This document shows, piece after piece, positions 19,329-26,997 of a DNA stretch of 64,000 bases. The position numbers and the translations under genes were made by a program. Positions within the stretch are counted from its first letter, which is position 1, and each line of letters begins with the position of its first letter. Origin of the DNA: Bacillus sp. FJAT-29937 (GTDB lineage: Bacteria > Bacillota > Bacilli > Bacillales > Cytobacillaceae); the NCBI RefSeq assembly GCF_001509555.1, contig NZ_LMAS01000003.1, positions 577,175 to 641,174 of the forward strand, given 5' to 3'. The notes under the pieces were generated by a model. That model was not told the origin of the DNA and made no database searches. It saw only the letters and a program-made list of their open reading frames with translations.

Positions 19329-19799
19329 ATGATGTTAGATCCGGATGGTCACTTTGTGTGGTTGGCAATAAATGCTGGATTTGCTGCCTATGATGGGTAT
19401 CAAGCATACAAGACAGGAAAAGGATGGAAATTTGTAGCTAAAAAAGCAGCTTTAGGTGCTGTTGGTGGAGGAAAATTTAAATTAGTTAAAAGTGGTGCAA
19501 AGGCGTTTAGAGGTGTTTTGCCTACTTCAGGTATATCACTGAAAGCTGGATCTAAAACTGTAGCTGGAAAAATAACGGGATATACTAAACATGGTTTAGA
19601 GCAAGCTATGCAAAGAGATGGTAGTAGAGGAGTCTCTCCTAAAGCCATTCTTGATACAGTTAAAAATCCAACGAAAATGGTACAACATTCCGAAGGCAGA
19701 ATGAAATATATGAGTAAGAGTGCGGTAGTAGTTCTAAATAAAGCTGGAAAGGTAATTACTACTTATGCAAAGGGTTCAAAAGGTATAAGGAGGAAATAA
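19329..19799 (+). CDS. Orphan Rhs toxin tip (DUF4258/BECR-like ribonuclease candidate)
   Basis: The 156-codon frame starts at the conserved Rhs junction (MMLDPDGHFVW) and continues through a glycine-rich pre-toxin linker (about 30-75). It ends in a domain with YTKHGLEQAMQRDG, SPKAILDTVKNP and VVVLNKAGKVITTYAKG. This spacing of His, Arg and a terminal beta-hairpin is like DUF4258-type toxins of the barnase/EndoU/RelE fold, which cleave RNA; the assignment is by pattern only. An ATG exists at its 5' end but without a good binding site. It is probably silent unless recombined onto the full-length Rhs gene. Confidence 0.6.
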   Translation: MMLDPDGHFVWLAINAGFAAYDGYQAYKTGKGWKFVAKKAALGAVGGGKFKLVKSGAKAFRGVLPTSGISLKAGSKTVAGKITGYTKHGLEQAMQRDGSRGVSPKAILDTVKNPTKMVQHSEGRMKYMSKSAVVVLNKAGKVITTYAKGSKGIRRK

Positions 19800-20039
19800 A
19801 TGTTAAAATTGAATGCAGATATGTTACTTTTATTAAGAGAATGCTTGGAGTCTCGTAGTCCTGACCTTCTTTGGGTTTTAGATAATGAAACTAATATAGA
19901 TGATACTTTAGGTAATGAATTACGAGACATTGTTAATGAAGAGTTTTTGGAAAAAGGGTTAAATAAAAATGATGAACCAAACGATATGGGAATAAAACTG
20001 GAGAGATTAATAGACCAAATTGGTAGGTGTTTTATGTAA
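19800..20039 (+). CDS. Putative immunity protein for the orphan toxin tip
   Basis: This 79-residue acidic protein contains LRECLESRSPDLLWVL and lacks export signals. The ATG begins at the base after the toxin stop codon, with AAGGAGG inside the toxin's last codons, so the two are translationally coupled. A terminator follows closely. The acidic small protein paired with a basic toxin tip is the classical immunity arrangement. I do not recognise a named family. Confidence 0.65.
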   Translation: MLKLNADMLLLLRECLESRSPDLLWVLDNETNIDDTLGNELRDIVNEEFLEKGLNKNDEPNDMGIKLERLIDQIGRCFM

Positions 20040-20080
20040 ATTACCACTTGAAAAGCAAATCTTCTTAACCATTGTAAATT

Positions 20081-20113
20081 AAGCCTTAGGAGACAATCTC
20101 TTAAGGCTTTTGT
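20081..20113 (+). terminator. Terminator after the orphan toxin-immunity pair
   Basis: AAGCCTTAGGAGA pairs with TCTCTTAAGGCTT around a CAA loop, followed by a short T-run. Confidence 0.8.
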
Positions 20114-20199
20114 TGTATAGGGGCGCCTAATATGACAATTTATTAGATTGCAATTTAAATATTAAAATATCATGACATACAAAAATTTTAAATATATGC

Positions 20200-20937
20200 C
20201 CTATTAGGATTCCCTCTGATAGAGTCACATCATTGAAGGGATCGCGGAGGTATTCAGCAGTGGAATTATCTCATCGATTCTGATAAAATGAAACATTTCA
20301 CTTTCTCACATGGTGCTTTTAACCAAACAAAACAATTCGAGTATAATCAATTGGACCAGAACACTGTCGTGACAGCTGGAGGTAACACATATCGTTTTGA
20401 TTATGATGAAAAAGGGAATGTTCAGACATTCACTACGGGTAACGGGACTGGAACAAGCTATAACTACGATGACCGTGGGTTAGGAAAAAATCTTTCCGTC
20501 GCTACTTTAGATAGGCCAGACATTTTAACAGAAAAGTATAGCTATGACGCGAATGGAAACCGTAAAGAAATAGAATATCCAGAAGATGGTACTTTCGTCT
20601 TTTATGAATACGATGGCCTAGATCAATTAATAAGGGAAACAATACGAAACGGAACGGTGATTGACTATTCATATGATGGCTTTGGTAATAGAGATACAGT
20701 AAAGATTACAAAAAATGGCCAAACGACAACAACATCAACGGTTTATAATATCGCCAATCAATTAAAGCAATTTGGGAATGAAAGTATTGCCTATGATGAT
20801 AATGGCAATCGTATATCAGATGATAAGTATAAGTATGAATGGAATCCAGCTGATCAATTAGTTTCAGTCACAAAAACTGGGGAAGCCACTCCTTTTGTCA
20901 CCTATCAATACGATGAAAATGGCAGGCGAATAACAGA
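20200..20937 (+). pseudogene. Second Rhs core stub (YD repeats only)
   Basis: The stretch is closely similar to the intact toxin gene from about 16485 to 17217, including FEYNQLDQNTVVTAGGNTYR and SYDGFGNRDTVKI. A one-base insertion near 20234 breaks the frame at its left end. Homology stops after the codons for YDENGRRI, where unrelated bases close the frame. It covers the part of the core immediately upstream of what the IS-linked stub covers, yet lies downstream of it. It has no start, signal or toxin tip. Confidence 0.85.
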
Positions 20938-20948
20938 CGGCAGCAGCT

Positions 20949-21262
20949 CTAGAACAAGACTACTTCGTAAATAACATCAATTTCCGAATGTGTAGGTGGA
21001 ATAAGGACCACTCCAAAATCAATAATTCCGTCATGAATATGCTGAACTATATCCCATGAATGTCCAGTAATGAAGCGAAGTGCTCTTCTTGGATGTTTTG
21101 CTTGAAACTCACTCATTATTGGAAACAATAGATAATCCCATAATGAATGTAGGCTACCTATAACTAACGAGCCTTCGTATGTTTCTTCCATACCCACTTT
21201 TCTTGAACCTTCATCAACAAGCTCTATAATTCTCTCTATATATTTACTAATAGATTTCCCGT
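20949..21262 (-). pseudogene. LysR-type regulator fragment
   Basis: On the minus strand the frame reads SISKYIERIIELVDEG, GSLVIGSLHSLWDYLLFPIM and SWDIVQHIHDGIIDFGVV. These are the hinge and first part of a LysR effector-binding domain. The helix-turn-helix N-terminus and the second half of the domain are both absent. The left side ends at the Rhs stub and the right side merges into the end of the lipoprotein gene, so it is a transferred or deleted relic. Confidence 0.7.
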
Positions 21263-22170
21263 TTAATATTCCTTGGAGAGCCACTATAGTAATAATGAAT
21301 ACCGTCAATAACATTAACATGATATATATTTAAAATATCGAGGTCAGTATCAGTAAGAGTATTAGTAGAAATTTTATACTTTTGAGTAGTATCAAGGAGT
21401 AGACTTTGATTTTCATCAACAAAAGTGGAATAAATAATCGTATCTTCATCAAAACGAACAATTTTCCTTAAATTTTCTCTAGGAATTATAGTCGTCCAAT
21501 TGTTACTTTCTATATCCAAAAGACGAATACCTTCAGTCAGTGAAAAGATAAATTTGTTATTCATGATGTGGAAAATAGGCGAAACATTTTCCGAAATAAT
21601 TTTGGATTCGAAATTTTCTAATGAAAGTGAGACGAAACGGCTTTTGATATCGACATAAAAAATTTTACCTTTATCATAAACAAAATATGATGAATAGTGA
21701 AGATTAGACACTAGAATTTGATTATCAGTACCATTTGTTTTAATTGAATATAGCTGCCTATCTTCTTCATTTGGAATATAGTAAATAATATCTTTTACAA
21801 CGATGAAATAGAACACGGGTTCATTAATAACAACTATGGTTTCTTCGGTTTTTAAATCATACCGCATTACCTTATTGTTACTAACATAATAGAGTCCATT
21901 TCCTACAACACTAATCGGACTTCCAGGATCCACTTCTGATATAAGTAGTTTGTTATAATTTGAGTTTTTCTTTTGAGCATAAATTCCACTTTCTTTTTCA
22001 TAGTCGACATAAAAAATCCATTTGTCTTGCGAAGTTGTATGACTACGCTCTAAATAGTTAAACATAGTATTTCCAGTAGTATTTGTTTTAGAAAAAAAAA
22101 TGGCCTCATTCGAGCATGAAGTTAAAATTAGGCAGTTTAACAAAATAATCAAGAGAATGAAAATCCGCAA
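21247..22170 (-). CDS. DUF5050-like beta-propeller lipoprotein, possibly 3'-truncated
   Basis: The 307-residue product starts from TTG with AGGAGGGG seven bases upstream. It has a lipobox (LILTSCS) and a series of blades such as GNGLYYVSNNKVMRYDLKTE, DIIYYIPNEEDRQLYSI and KIFYVDIKSR, typical of DUF5050 propellers. It should sit on the outer membrane face. The last dozen residues run into LysR-derived DNA, so the natural C-terminus may be lost. It is divergent from two secreted proteins; its function is unknown. Confidence 0.7.
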   Translation of the reverse strand: MRIFILLIILLNCLILTSCSNEAIFFSKTNTTGNTMFNYLERSHTTSQDKWIFYVDYEKESGIYAQKKNSNYNKLLISEVDPGSPISVVGNGLYYVSNNKVMRYDLKTEETIVVINEPVFYFIVVKDIIYYIPNEEDRQLYSIKTNGTDNQILVSNLHYSSYFVYDKGKIFYVDIKSRFVSLSLENFESKIISENVSPIFHIMNNKFIFSLTEGIRLLDIESNNWTTIIPRENLRKIVRFDEDTIIYSTFVDENQSLLLDTTQKYKISTNTLTDTDLDILNIYHVNVIDGIHYYYSGSPRNIKREIY

Positions 22171-22339
22171 AAAAATCCCCTCCTAAGTTTTTATGTTAAT
22201 AAATTGAACATCATAACAACAATAAATAAATTACATTAAAACCTCCTAATCACTAGGAAATATATTTAAAGAATGGTAAATATTGTTATAATTTTAAATA
22301 TATGTCATTATCAGTATATTATAAAAAGGAGGTATTGGT

Positions 22340-23053
22340 ATGCAAAAAATGATTTTTTCTTTTGCATTATTATTGATGGTAACTGTTTTTTCAGGACATC
22401 ATGCGTCTGCTTCAAGTACATCCGATGATACTACAGATTTAGTAACAGAACTAAAAATAGCATTAAGTTACGAAGATACTTTTGTTGTTCTTAATGAAAA
22501 TGGTGATAATGTCAATGAATCTTTTTATAGTCTGGCTGCTGAGTTCATAGAAGAAGAGGATTATCATTCAATCATAGAGATTTTACTACAAAATAATTGG
22601 CACTTTGCTTATGAAATAGTAGTTCTAGAAGATATGGATATACAAAAAGGAAAGCATACAATTTTAAGTGAAACTAGACTGAGAACTTCCTATGCAACGG
22701 TGCACTATCCTTTTTCTTTACAACATGATTATGACAATGATGGAAAAGATGATTCTGCCTCTATAAAACTATCGCACACTGGTAGATTTAACTATAATCC
22801 TGCTAACAATACATATGTTAACATGCCTAGCAATTATGCAGATACAAGTGTGGCATGTGTTGGAATCCCTTATGCATCGGTAATTCAATGCAAACAACTA
22901 GGAGCTTCTGCTGCATACTCGTCATATACAAATTATGTAAGGTTTCATGGAAATGTTAATGGAATAGTAGAAGAATTTAAAGTTTTATGGCAAGGACCTA
23001 AGCCGTATAGTTATTTGAGTTATGCAGATGGAAGAAATATTATTATTGAATAA
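22340..23053 (+). CDS. Secreted protein of unknown function, first of a paralogous pair
   Basis: The 237-residue protein has a signal peptide ending near HASA (residues 22-25). An acidic helical N-terminal region follows (about 30-95), then a beta-rich part with a calcium-loop-like DYDNDGKDDSA. The AAAAGGAGG site before the ATG is ideal. Its N-terminal region matches the next gene's product in pattern (a TFVVLN..N start, then EDYHSIIE against EDFQSLYE), so the two look like diverged duplicates. I recognise no family. The pair lies inside the Rhs island. Confidence 0.7.
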   Translation: MQKMIFSFALLLMVTVFSGHHASASSTSDDTTDLVTELKIALSYEDTFVVLNENGDNVNESFYSLAAEFIEEEDYHSIIEILLQNNWHFAYEIVVLEDMDIQKGKHTILSETRLRTSYATVHYPFSLQHDYDNDGKDDSASIKLSHTGRFNYNPANNTYVNMPSNYADTSVACVGIPYASVIQCKQLGASAAYSSYTNYVRFHGNVNGIVEEFKVLWQGPKPYSYLSYADGRNIIIE

Positions 23054-23069
23054 TAAAGGAGAAATTAAA

Positions 23070-23747
23070 ATGATAAAAAAATTATGTTCTAGTTTTATAT
23101 TTTCTTTTATTCTTCTTATTACATTAAACAATCCTGCTTCAGCAAATTCAGAACAAAATAACATTAATCCTGCCTATATCGAGGTTTTCGAGAAAATGTC
23201 AGAGAACTTAGATACAATAAGAGTTATAAATCCAGAAAATATTGATATTACAGATGATTTTATTGAAAACTTTTCGAATTTTTATAAGTTAGAAGATTTT
23301 CAAAGTCTATATGAATACTTTTCTGCTAACGTAGGGGAGTTAACATATTTAAATAATGATGATTCGGAGTCCTTTTTAGCAAGCACCAGCCGACAAGCAA
23401 CATATGTAAGAAATATTCAAAGACTGAATGAAAAATTTGTTTATAGTAGAGGTTCCATTGAATTTTCATGGTTAGATACTTTGACAGTTAAATATACTTA
23501 TAATACAAGTACAGGCCAAATATTAAGTATTGATGACAATTCAGTTATTAGTGATATTTGGCATCCAAATTATTCTTTCCAAATCAAAGCATCTTATTCT
23601 CATGGGAAAACACCATCAAATTCGGTGAGTATAAATAATAGTTACACAATGACCCCAGTATATCGAGACGAATGGGGACAGCATGAACTTTTTAATACAA
23701 GAACTTTTACTGTGACTGGTACTGTTAATAATCCAGTAATAAACTAA
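23070..23747 (+). CDS. Secreted protein of unknown function, second of the pair
   Basis: The 225-residue protein has a signal peptide (MIKKL to about ASAN, residue 26). An N-terminal helical region with TIRVINPENIDITDDF and LEDFQSLYEY follows, and the second half is beta-rich with many Ser, Thr and Tyr residues. AAAGGAG precedes the ATG 16 bp after the stop of its neighbour, so the two form an operon. An in-frame ATG 16 codons upstream lies inside the previous gene and has no binding site. No known family; export and pairing are what the sequence supports. Confidence 0.7.
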   Translation: MIKKLCSSFIFSFILLITLNNPASANSEQNNINPAYIEVFEKMSENLDTIRVINPENIDITDDFIENFSNFYKLEDFQSLYEYFSANVGELTYLNNDDSESFLASTSRQATYVRNIQRLNEKFVYSRGSIEFSWLDTLTVKYTYNTSTGQILSIDDNSVISDIWHPNYSFQIKASYSHGKTPSNSVSINNSYTMTPVYRDEWGQHELFNTRTFTVTGTVNNPVIN

Positions 23748-23814
23748 TATTTCGGATTCAGATTTAGCGCTGATGAAAATAAAAGATATTATTCGATAAA
23801 CAAATTCTAATTTT

Positions 23815-23862
23815 AGGGTCTGTCCCTTACTGTATTAAAAAGCGGTAAGAGACAGACCTTTT
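23815..23862 (+). terminator. Terminator after the secreted pair
   Basis: GGTCTGTCCCTTAC and GTAAGAGACAGACC pair with one mismatch, followed by six T residues. The sequence also resembles the ends of some insertion sequences. Confidence 0.6.
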
Positions 23863-23865
23863 TTG

Positions 23866-24127
23866 CAGGTAGCACAAGCAATAAATGCTGGTTTTGCCGT
23901 ATACGATGGGTATAAGACATATAAATCGGCGCTGCTGCTTTAGGTACAGTTGGTGGAGGGAAATTTAAATTAGTTAAAAGTGGTGGAAGGGCGTTTAGAG
24001 GTGTTTTGCCTACTTCAGGTAAATCGCTGAATGCTGGATCTAAAACTGTAGCTGGAAAAATAACGGGATATACTAAACATGGTTTAGAGCAAACTATGCA
24101 AAGGGATGGTGGTAGAGGAGTCTCTGT
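23866..24127 (+). pseudogene. Third, broken Rhs toxin-tip copy
   Basis: The region repeats the orphan tip found at 19362-19632 with only scattered changes: AINAGFAVYDGY, GGGKFKLVKSG, RGVLPTSG and ITGYTKHGLEQTMQRDG. A deletion of roughly 30 bp in the linker shifts the frame. Homology ends abruptly in the middle of the toxin domain, after GGRGVS. No immunity gene follows. It borders the promoter of the SOS polymerase operon. Confidence 0.85.
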
Positions 24128-24239
24128 CGGATTTGGAATAAATATCCTAAACAGGGACGTTTTATCGATCACACGACCTTTTAGGCGGAAAGGTACATTA
24201 AGTCCCCCTTTTTTTAGGGAATTAGTCGTAAAATTTCCA

Positions 24240-24295
24240 TTGAACAAGAACGTATATTCGATTATTATAATGGATATACATAAGAATATACGTTC
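24240..24295 (+). promoter_or_regulatory. SOS promoter with two mirror-image LexA boxes
   Basis: TTGAAC (24240-24245) and TATTAT (24263-24268), 17 bp apart, form a sigma-A promoter. GAACGTATATTC (24248-24259) lies between them. Its exact reverse complement GAATATACGTTC (24284-24295) lies just downstream of the start site. Both fit the Bacillus LexA consensus GAAC-N4-GTTC with one deviation each. They precede a Y-family polymerase operon whose B. subtilis counterpart is LexA-controlled. Confidence 0.75.
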
Positions 24296-24348
24296 CCTTT
24301 TTCTTTTTCGCAAGGAGCTTGTGTTTTTCTAGGAGGATGGCAAAAGTC

Positions 24349-25608
24349 ATGATTGATTACAGTACGATGCCCAGAAATAAAATATTGTGTGTCGATATGA
24401 AGAGCTTTTATGCAAGCTGTTCTGCTGTTATAGAGGGATATGACCCTCTTGAATGCTATCTTGTTGTGGCCGGAAAAAAGGAGCGGAAGGGGAGTGTGGT
24501 CCTGGCAGCATCGCCAAAGATGAAAAAGGAATTCGGCATTAAGACGGGAAATCGGCTTTATGAAGTTCCGGATGATCCGCGCATTATTGTTGCGGAGCCG
24601 AAGATGGCGACATATTTAAGGATATCGACCGAAATTACTCGTGTATTTAATCGTTACGTTCCGAAAGAAGCGATTCACACGTATAGCGTGGATGAAAGTT
24701 TTATAAAGGTGGATGGGGCTTTGCATCTTTGGGGTGATGCTTTTACGATTGCCCAAAAGATAAAGGATGATATTGAGCGCGAGTTTCAGCTGCCATGTGC
24801 CATTGGAATTGGACCTAATATGCTGCTGGCGAAGCTTTGTCTTGATTTAGAAGCAAAAAAATTAGAGATTGCTGAGTGGACATATGAGGATGTTCAAACG
24901 AAATTGTGGCCGGTCTCTCCGTTAAGGGAAATGTGGGGGATCGGGCGCCGTGTCGAAAAAACGCTGAATGGAATGGGAATCTTCAACGTTGGCCAGCTTG
25001 CTCACTATGATTTAGAAAAGCTGGAGAAGAAATTTGGCATTATGGGAAATCAGCTCTACCATCATGCTTGGGGGATTGATCTGTCTGAAATCGGCGCACC
25101 GATCATAGAAGGGCAAATTAGTTTTGGAAAAAGCCAAATTTTGCTTAGGGATTATAAAGAAGAGCATGAAATTAAGTCTGTCATTCTTGAGATGTGTGAG
25201 GAGGTAGCCAGAAGGGTGAGAAGTCACCGGAAGGCGGGGAGGACGATTAGCTTTGGGATCGGCTACAGCCAGGATGAATTCGGAGGCGGCTTTTACCGTT
25301 CGAAAACAATTGCTGAGCCAACAAATGTGACAATGGATATTTATCGTGTATGCATACAGCTTTTTCATCAATTTTATGAAGGAAAAACAGTGAGGCAAAT
25401 TTCACTCTCCATTGGAAAGCTTGTTGATGATAATGAAATGCAGCTAAATCTTTTTGACAGTAATGGCTGGAAGAAGAGGGAGCTAGGCTACACAGTTGAT
25501 TACATTAGATCGAAGTTCGGTGCAGGCGCCCTTTTAAGAGCAGTCTCCTATACAAATGCGGGAACAGCCAGGCACCGGGCGACTTTAGTTGGAGGTCATA
25601 AAATGTAG
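24349..25608 (+). CDS. yqjW: Y-family DNA polymerase (YqjW/UvrX-like translesion polymerase)
   Basis: The 419-residue protein has palm motifs VDMKSFYASC (Asp16) and YSVDESF (Asp115, Glu116). It also has a helix-hairpin-helix region (MWGIGRRVEKTLNGMGI) and a little-finger domain ending near 390. It copies damaged DNA at low fidelity. The start is the ATG 12 bases after AGGAGG; an ATG fused to that site would be too close. A YolD-like gene follows after 16 bp, the usual partner. Two LexA boxes upstream imply induction by DNA damage. Confidence 0.93.
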   Translation: MIDYSTMPRNKILCVDMKSFYASCSAVIEGYDPLECYLVVAGKKERKGSVVLAASPKMKKEFGIKTGNRLYEVPDDPRIIVAEPKMATYLRISTEITRVFNRYVPKEAIHTYSVDESFIKVDGALHLWGDAFTIAQKIKDDIEREFQLPCAIGIGPNMLLAKLCLDLEAKKLEIAEWTYEDVQTKLWPVSPLREMWGIGRRVEKTLNGMGIFNVGQLAHYDLEKLEKKFGIMGNQLYHHAWGIDLSEIGAPIIEGQISFGKSQILLRDYKEEHEIKSVILEMCEEVARRVRSHRKAGRTISFGIGYSQDEFGGGFYRSKTIAEPTNVTMDIYRVCIQLFHQFYEGKTVRQISLSIGKLVDDNEMQLNLFDSNGWKKRELGYTVDYIRSKFGAGALLRAVSYTNAGTARHRATLVGGHKM

Positions 25609-25624
25609 TGGAGGAGGGGACTAG

Positions 25625-25957
25625 ATGATTCGGGATCGAGGCAGAATCAAGTGGACGTCCATGATGCTCCCAGAACATGTGAAATTATTGAGAGACTGGA
25701 CGAAGGAAGATACGTACGACCAAATACGGGACATAGACGAACAAAATTTTGAAAGCATGAACACCGTCATTTCGGAGGCAATGGAATTTGGAAAAAGCGT
25801 TGCTGTTACTCATTATCGCCATAAAAATTATGAGCTTGTAATGGGGACTATTCATTTTTGGGATGAAATAAATCAGAAGCTGCATATTGTTGATCGTTTC
25901 GAGGAAGTGCACCGGATTCATATTTCTGATATAGCTGATGTGCGGGTTGCGGAATAA
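25625..25957 (+). CDS. yqjX: YolD-like family protein (YqjX)
   Basis: The 110-residue protein opens MIRDRGRIKWTSMMLPEH and continues with DWTKEDTYD and the ending RFEEVHRIHISDIADV, which is the YolD-like family pattern. These small proteins are nearly always encoded next to UvrX-type polymerases and are thought to assist or restrain them. GGAGGGG lies before the ATG. It shares the SOS-controlled transcript of the polymerase. Confidence 0.88.
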   Translation: MIRDRGRIKWTSMMLPEHVKLLRDWTKEDTYDQIRDIDEQNFESMNTVISEAMEFGKSVAVTHYRHKNYELVMGTIHFWDEINQKLHIVDRFEEVHRIHISDIADVRVAE

Positions 25958-26022
25958 AAAAATGGAAATGATTAAAGACCCCTCAGAAGAAGCACCTTAA
26001 CAAAGAAGGAGGTGTTTGTCGC

Positions 26023-26184
26023 ATGCCAAGAGGAAAAGAGCTCGAACAGCTTCCGATGGCTAATGTCGCTCCGGGTGCAGGGGATGACAGCAGCATGATG
26101 GATCGGGAAATTCTGCGGGGGATAACGGAGGAAGAGGAGGTAGCTCCAGCGAAAGTTGGAAGGGAAACGAAAAAACGGGGATAA
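26023..26184 (+). CDS. Small conserved-looking protein, 53 residues
   Basis: The open frame starts at ATG with AAGGAGGTG upstream and ends at TAA inside a terminator hairpin. The peptide is hydrophilic and acidic in the middle (MPRGKELEQLPM, then DDSSMMDREILRGITEEEE) with a basic tail. It has no signal or membrane segment. I recognise no family. The strong binding site and tight terminator argue that it is a real gene, perhaps the last of the SOS operon. Confidence 0.6.
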   Translation: MPRGKELEQLPMANVAPGAGDDSSMMDREILRGITEEEEVAPAKVGRETKKRG

Positions 26185-26197
26185 TCTCCCCGTTTTT
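26173..26197. terminator. Bidirectional terminator between convergent genes
   Basis: AAAAACGGGG pairs with CCCCGTTTTT across a 5-base loop; the arms give T-runs on both strands. Confidence 0.8.
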
Positions 26198-26217
26198 AAT
26201 GAACAGTTTCGGTTACA

Positions 26218-26430
26218 CTATACTTCTTCAGATTTCGGTGCACGAACAACAGACTCAAAATTTCCTTTATGAGATCCATCGCAAAATGGTGCTTTAGCGG
26301 ATCTGCCGCAGCGGCAAAGCGAGAAAGTTTGTTTTGTTTCAAACTTGTTTCCTTCCGCATCAACTAAGTCAACATCCCCCGTAATGCGGTATGAGCCGTT
26401 GTCATTCACTTTAATTGTAACTTTTGTCAT
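26218..26430 (-). CDS. CDGSH-type iron-sulfur protein
   Basis: The 70-residue protein has one CDGSH motif, C-R-C-G-(X)7-P-F-C-D-G-S-H, at about residues 39-54. It gives the three Cys and one His that hold a [2Fe-2S] cluster in this family. A beta-strand-rich N-terminal half precedes it. The protein should be cytosolic; the family is linked to redox and iron handling, but no specific task can be read. AGGGATGG precedes the ATG. It is divergent from yqkB, another iron-sulfur-related gene. Confidence 0.9.
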   Translation of the reverse strand: MTKVTIKVNDNGSYRITGDVDLVDAEGNKFETKQTFSLCRCGRSAKAPFCDGSHKGNFESVVRAPKSEEV

Positions 26431-26600
26431 CTAAATCCATCCCTTCACAAAAATGCCACATTTATCTACCATGTTAAGAGGTAAAGCCATAAAAAGCAAA
26501 TAAGATGTTTTTTGACACTATTAATAGGAAAAGTGCCATCAATAAGGTGCCTGGAGCGGATTGTGCTACAATAAGGAAAAATAAGGTGGGGAATAAGAAA

Positions 26601-26930
26601 ATGCACATTGAAATAACCGAGGCGGCAGCAAGAAAAATTAAAGAAAGAACAGCCGGAAAAAAAGGCTATTTAAAGCTTAAATACGATACAGAAGGCTGCG
26701 GATGTGTTGTAAGCGGGGTAACAGCTCTTTGGCTAGTAAATGAATTAGACGATGATGACCGGGAAATTAAAACAGATATTGGCAGTATTTACATAGAAAA
26801 ATCAAAAGAAGTCTTTCTTGATGAAAATTTAAAAATAGATTTCTCCGAAAAAGCAAACAGCTTTCAATTGAAAACACCTAATGAATACTTAAATCCAAGG
26901 ATGAGTTTATTTGATAAGACAGTAGGATAA
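26601..26930 (+). CDS. yqkB: HesB/IscA-like protein YqkB
   Basis: The 109-residue protein begins MHIEITEAAARKIKER, typical of the HesB/IscA-like fold, and has a GCGC cysteine pair (near residues 34-37). It lacks the C-terminal CxC of true A-type iron-sulfur carriers, as in B. subtilis YqkB. The start follows GGTGGGG; a longer in-frame reading has no binding site. The carrier role is uncertain for this subgroup. A weak hairpin just after the stop could terminate the transcript. Confidence 0.8.
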   Translation: MHIEITEAAARKIKERTAGKKGYLKLKYDTEGCGCVVSGVTALWLVNELDDDDREIKTDIGSIYIEKSKEVFLDENLKIDFSEKANSFQLKTPNEYLNPRMSLFDKTVG

Positions 26931-26997
26931 TGAAAAACAAAGCAGACCTGCTAAAAAGGGTCTGTTCAAGAGGAAAACTATCAATAGTAGTAATTTG

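Noticed and set aside
18853..19329. Genuine 158-codon gene
   Set aside because: The frame is an accident of an IS1182 end joined to an Rhs core, with its first part antisense to transposase codons.
26942..26972. Strong terminator after yqkB
   Set aside because: CAGACC/GGTCTG gives only a 6-bp stem and no T-run follows, so it was not listed as a feature.
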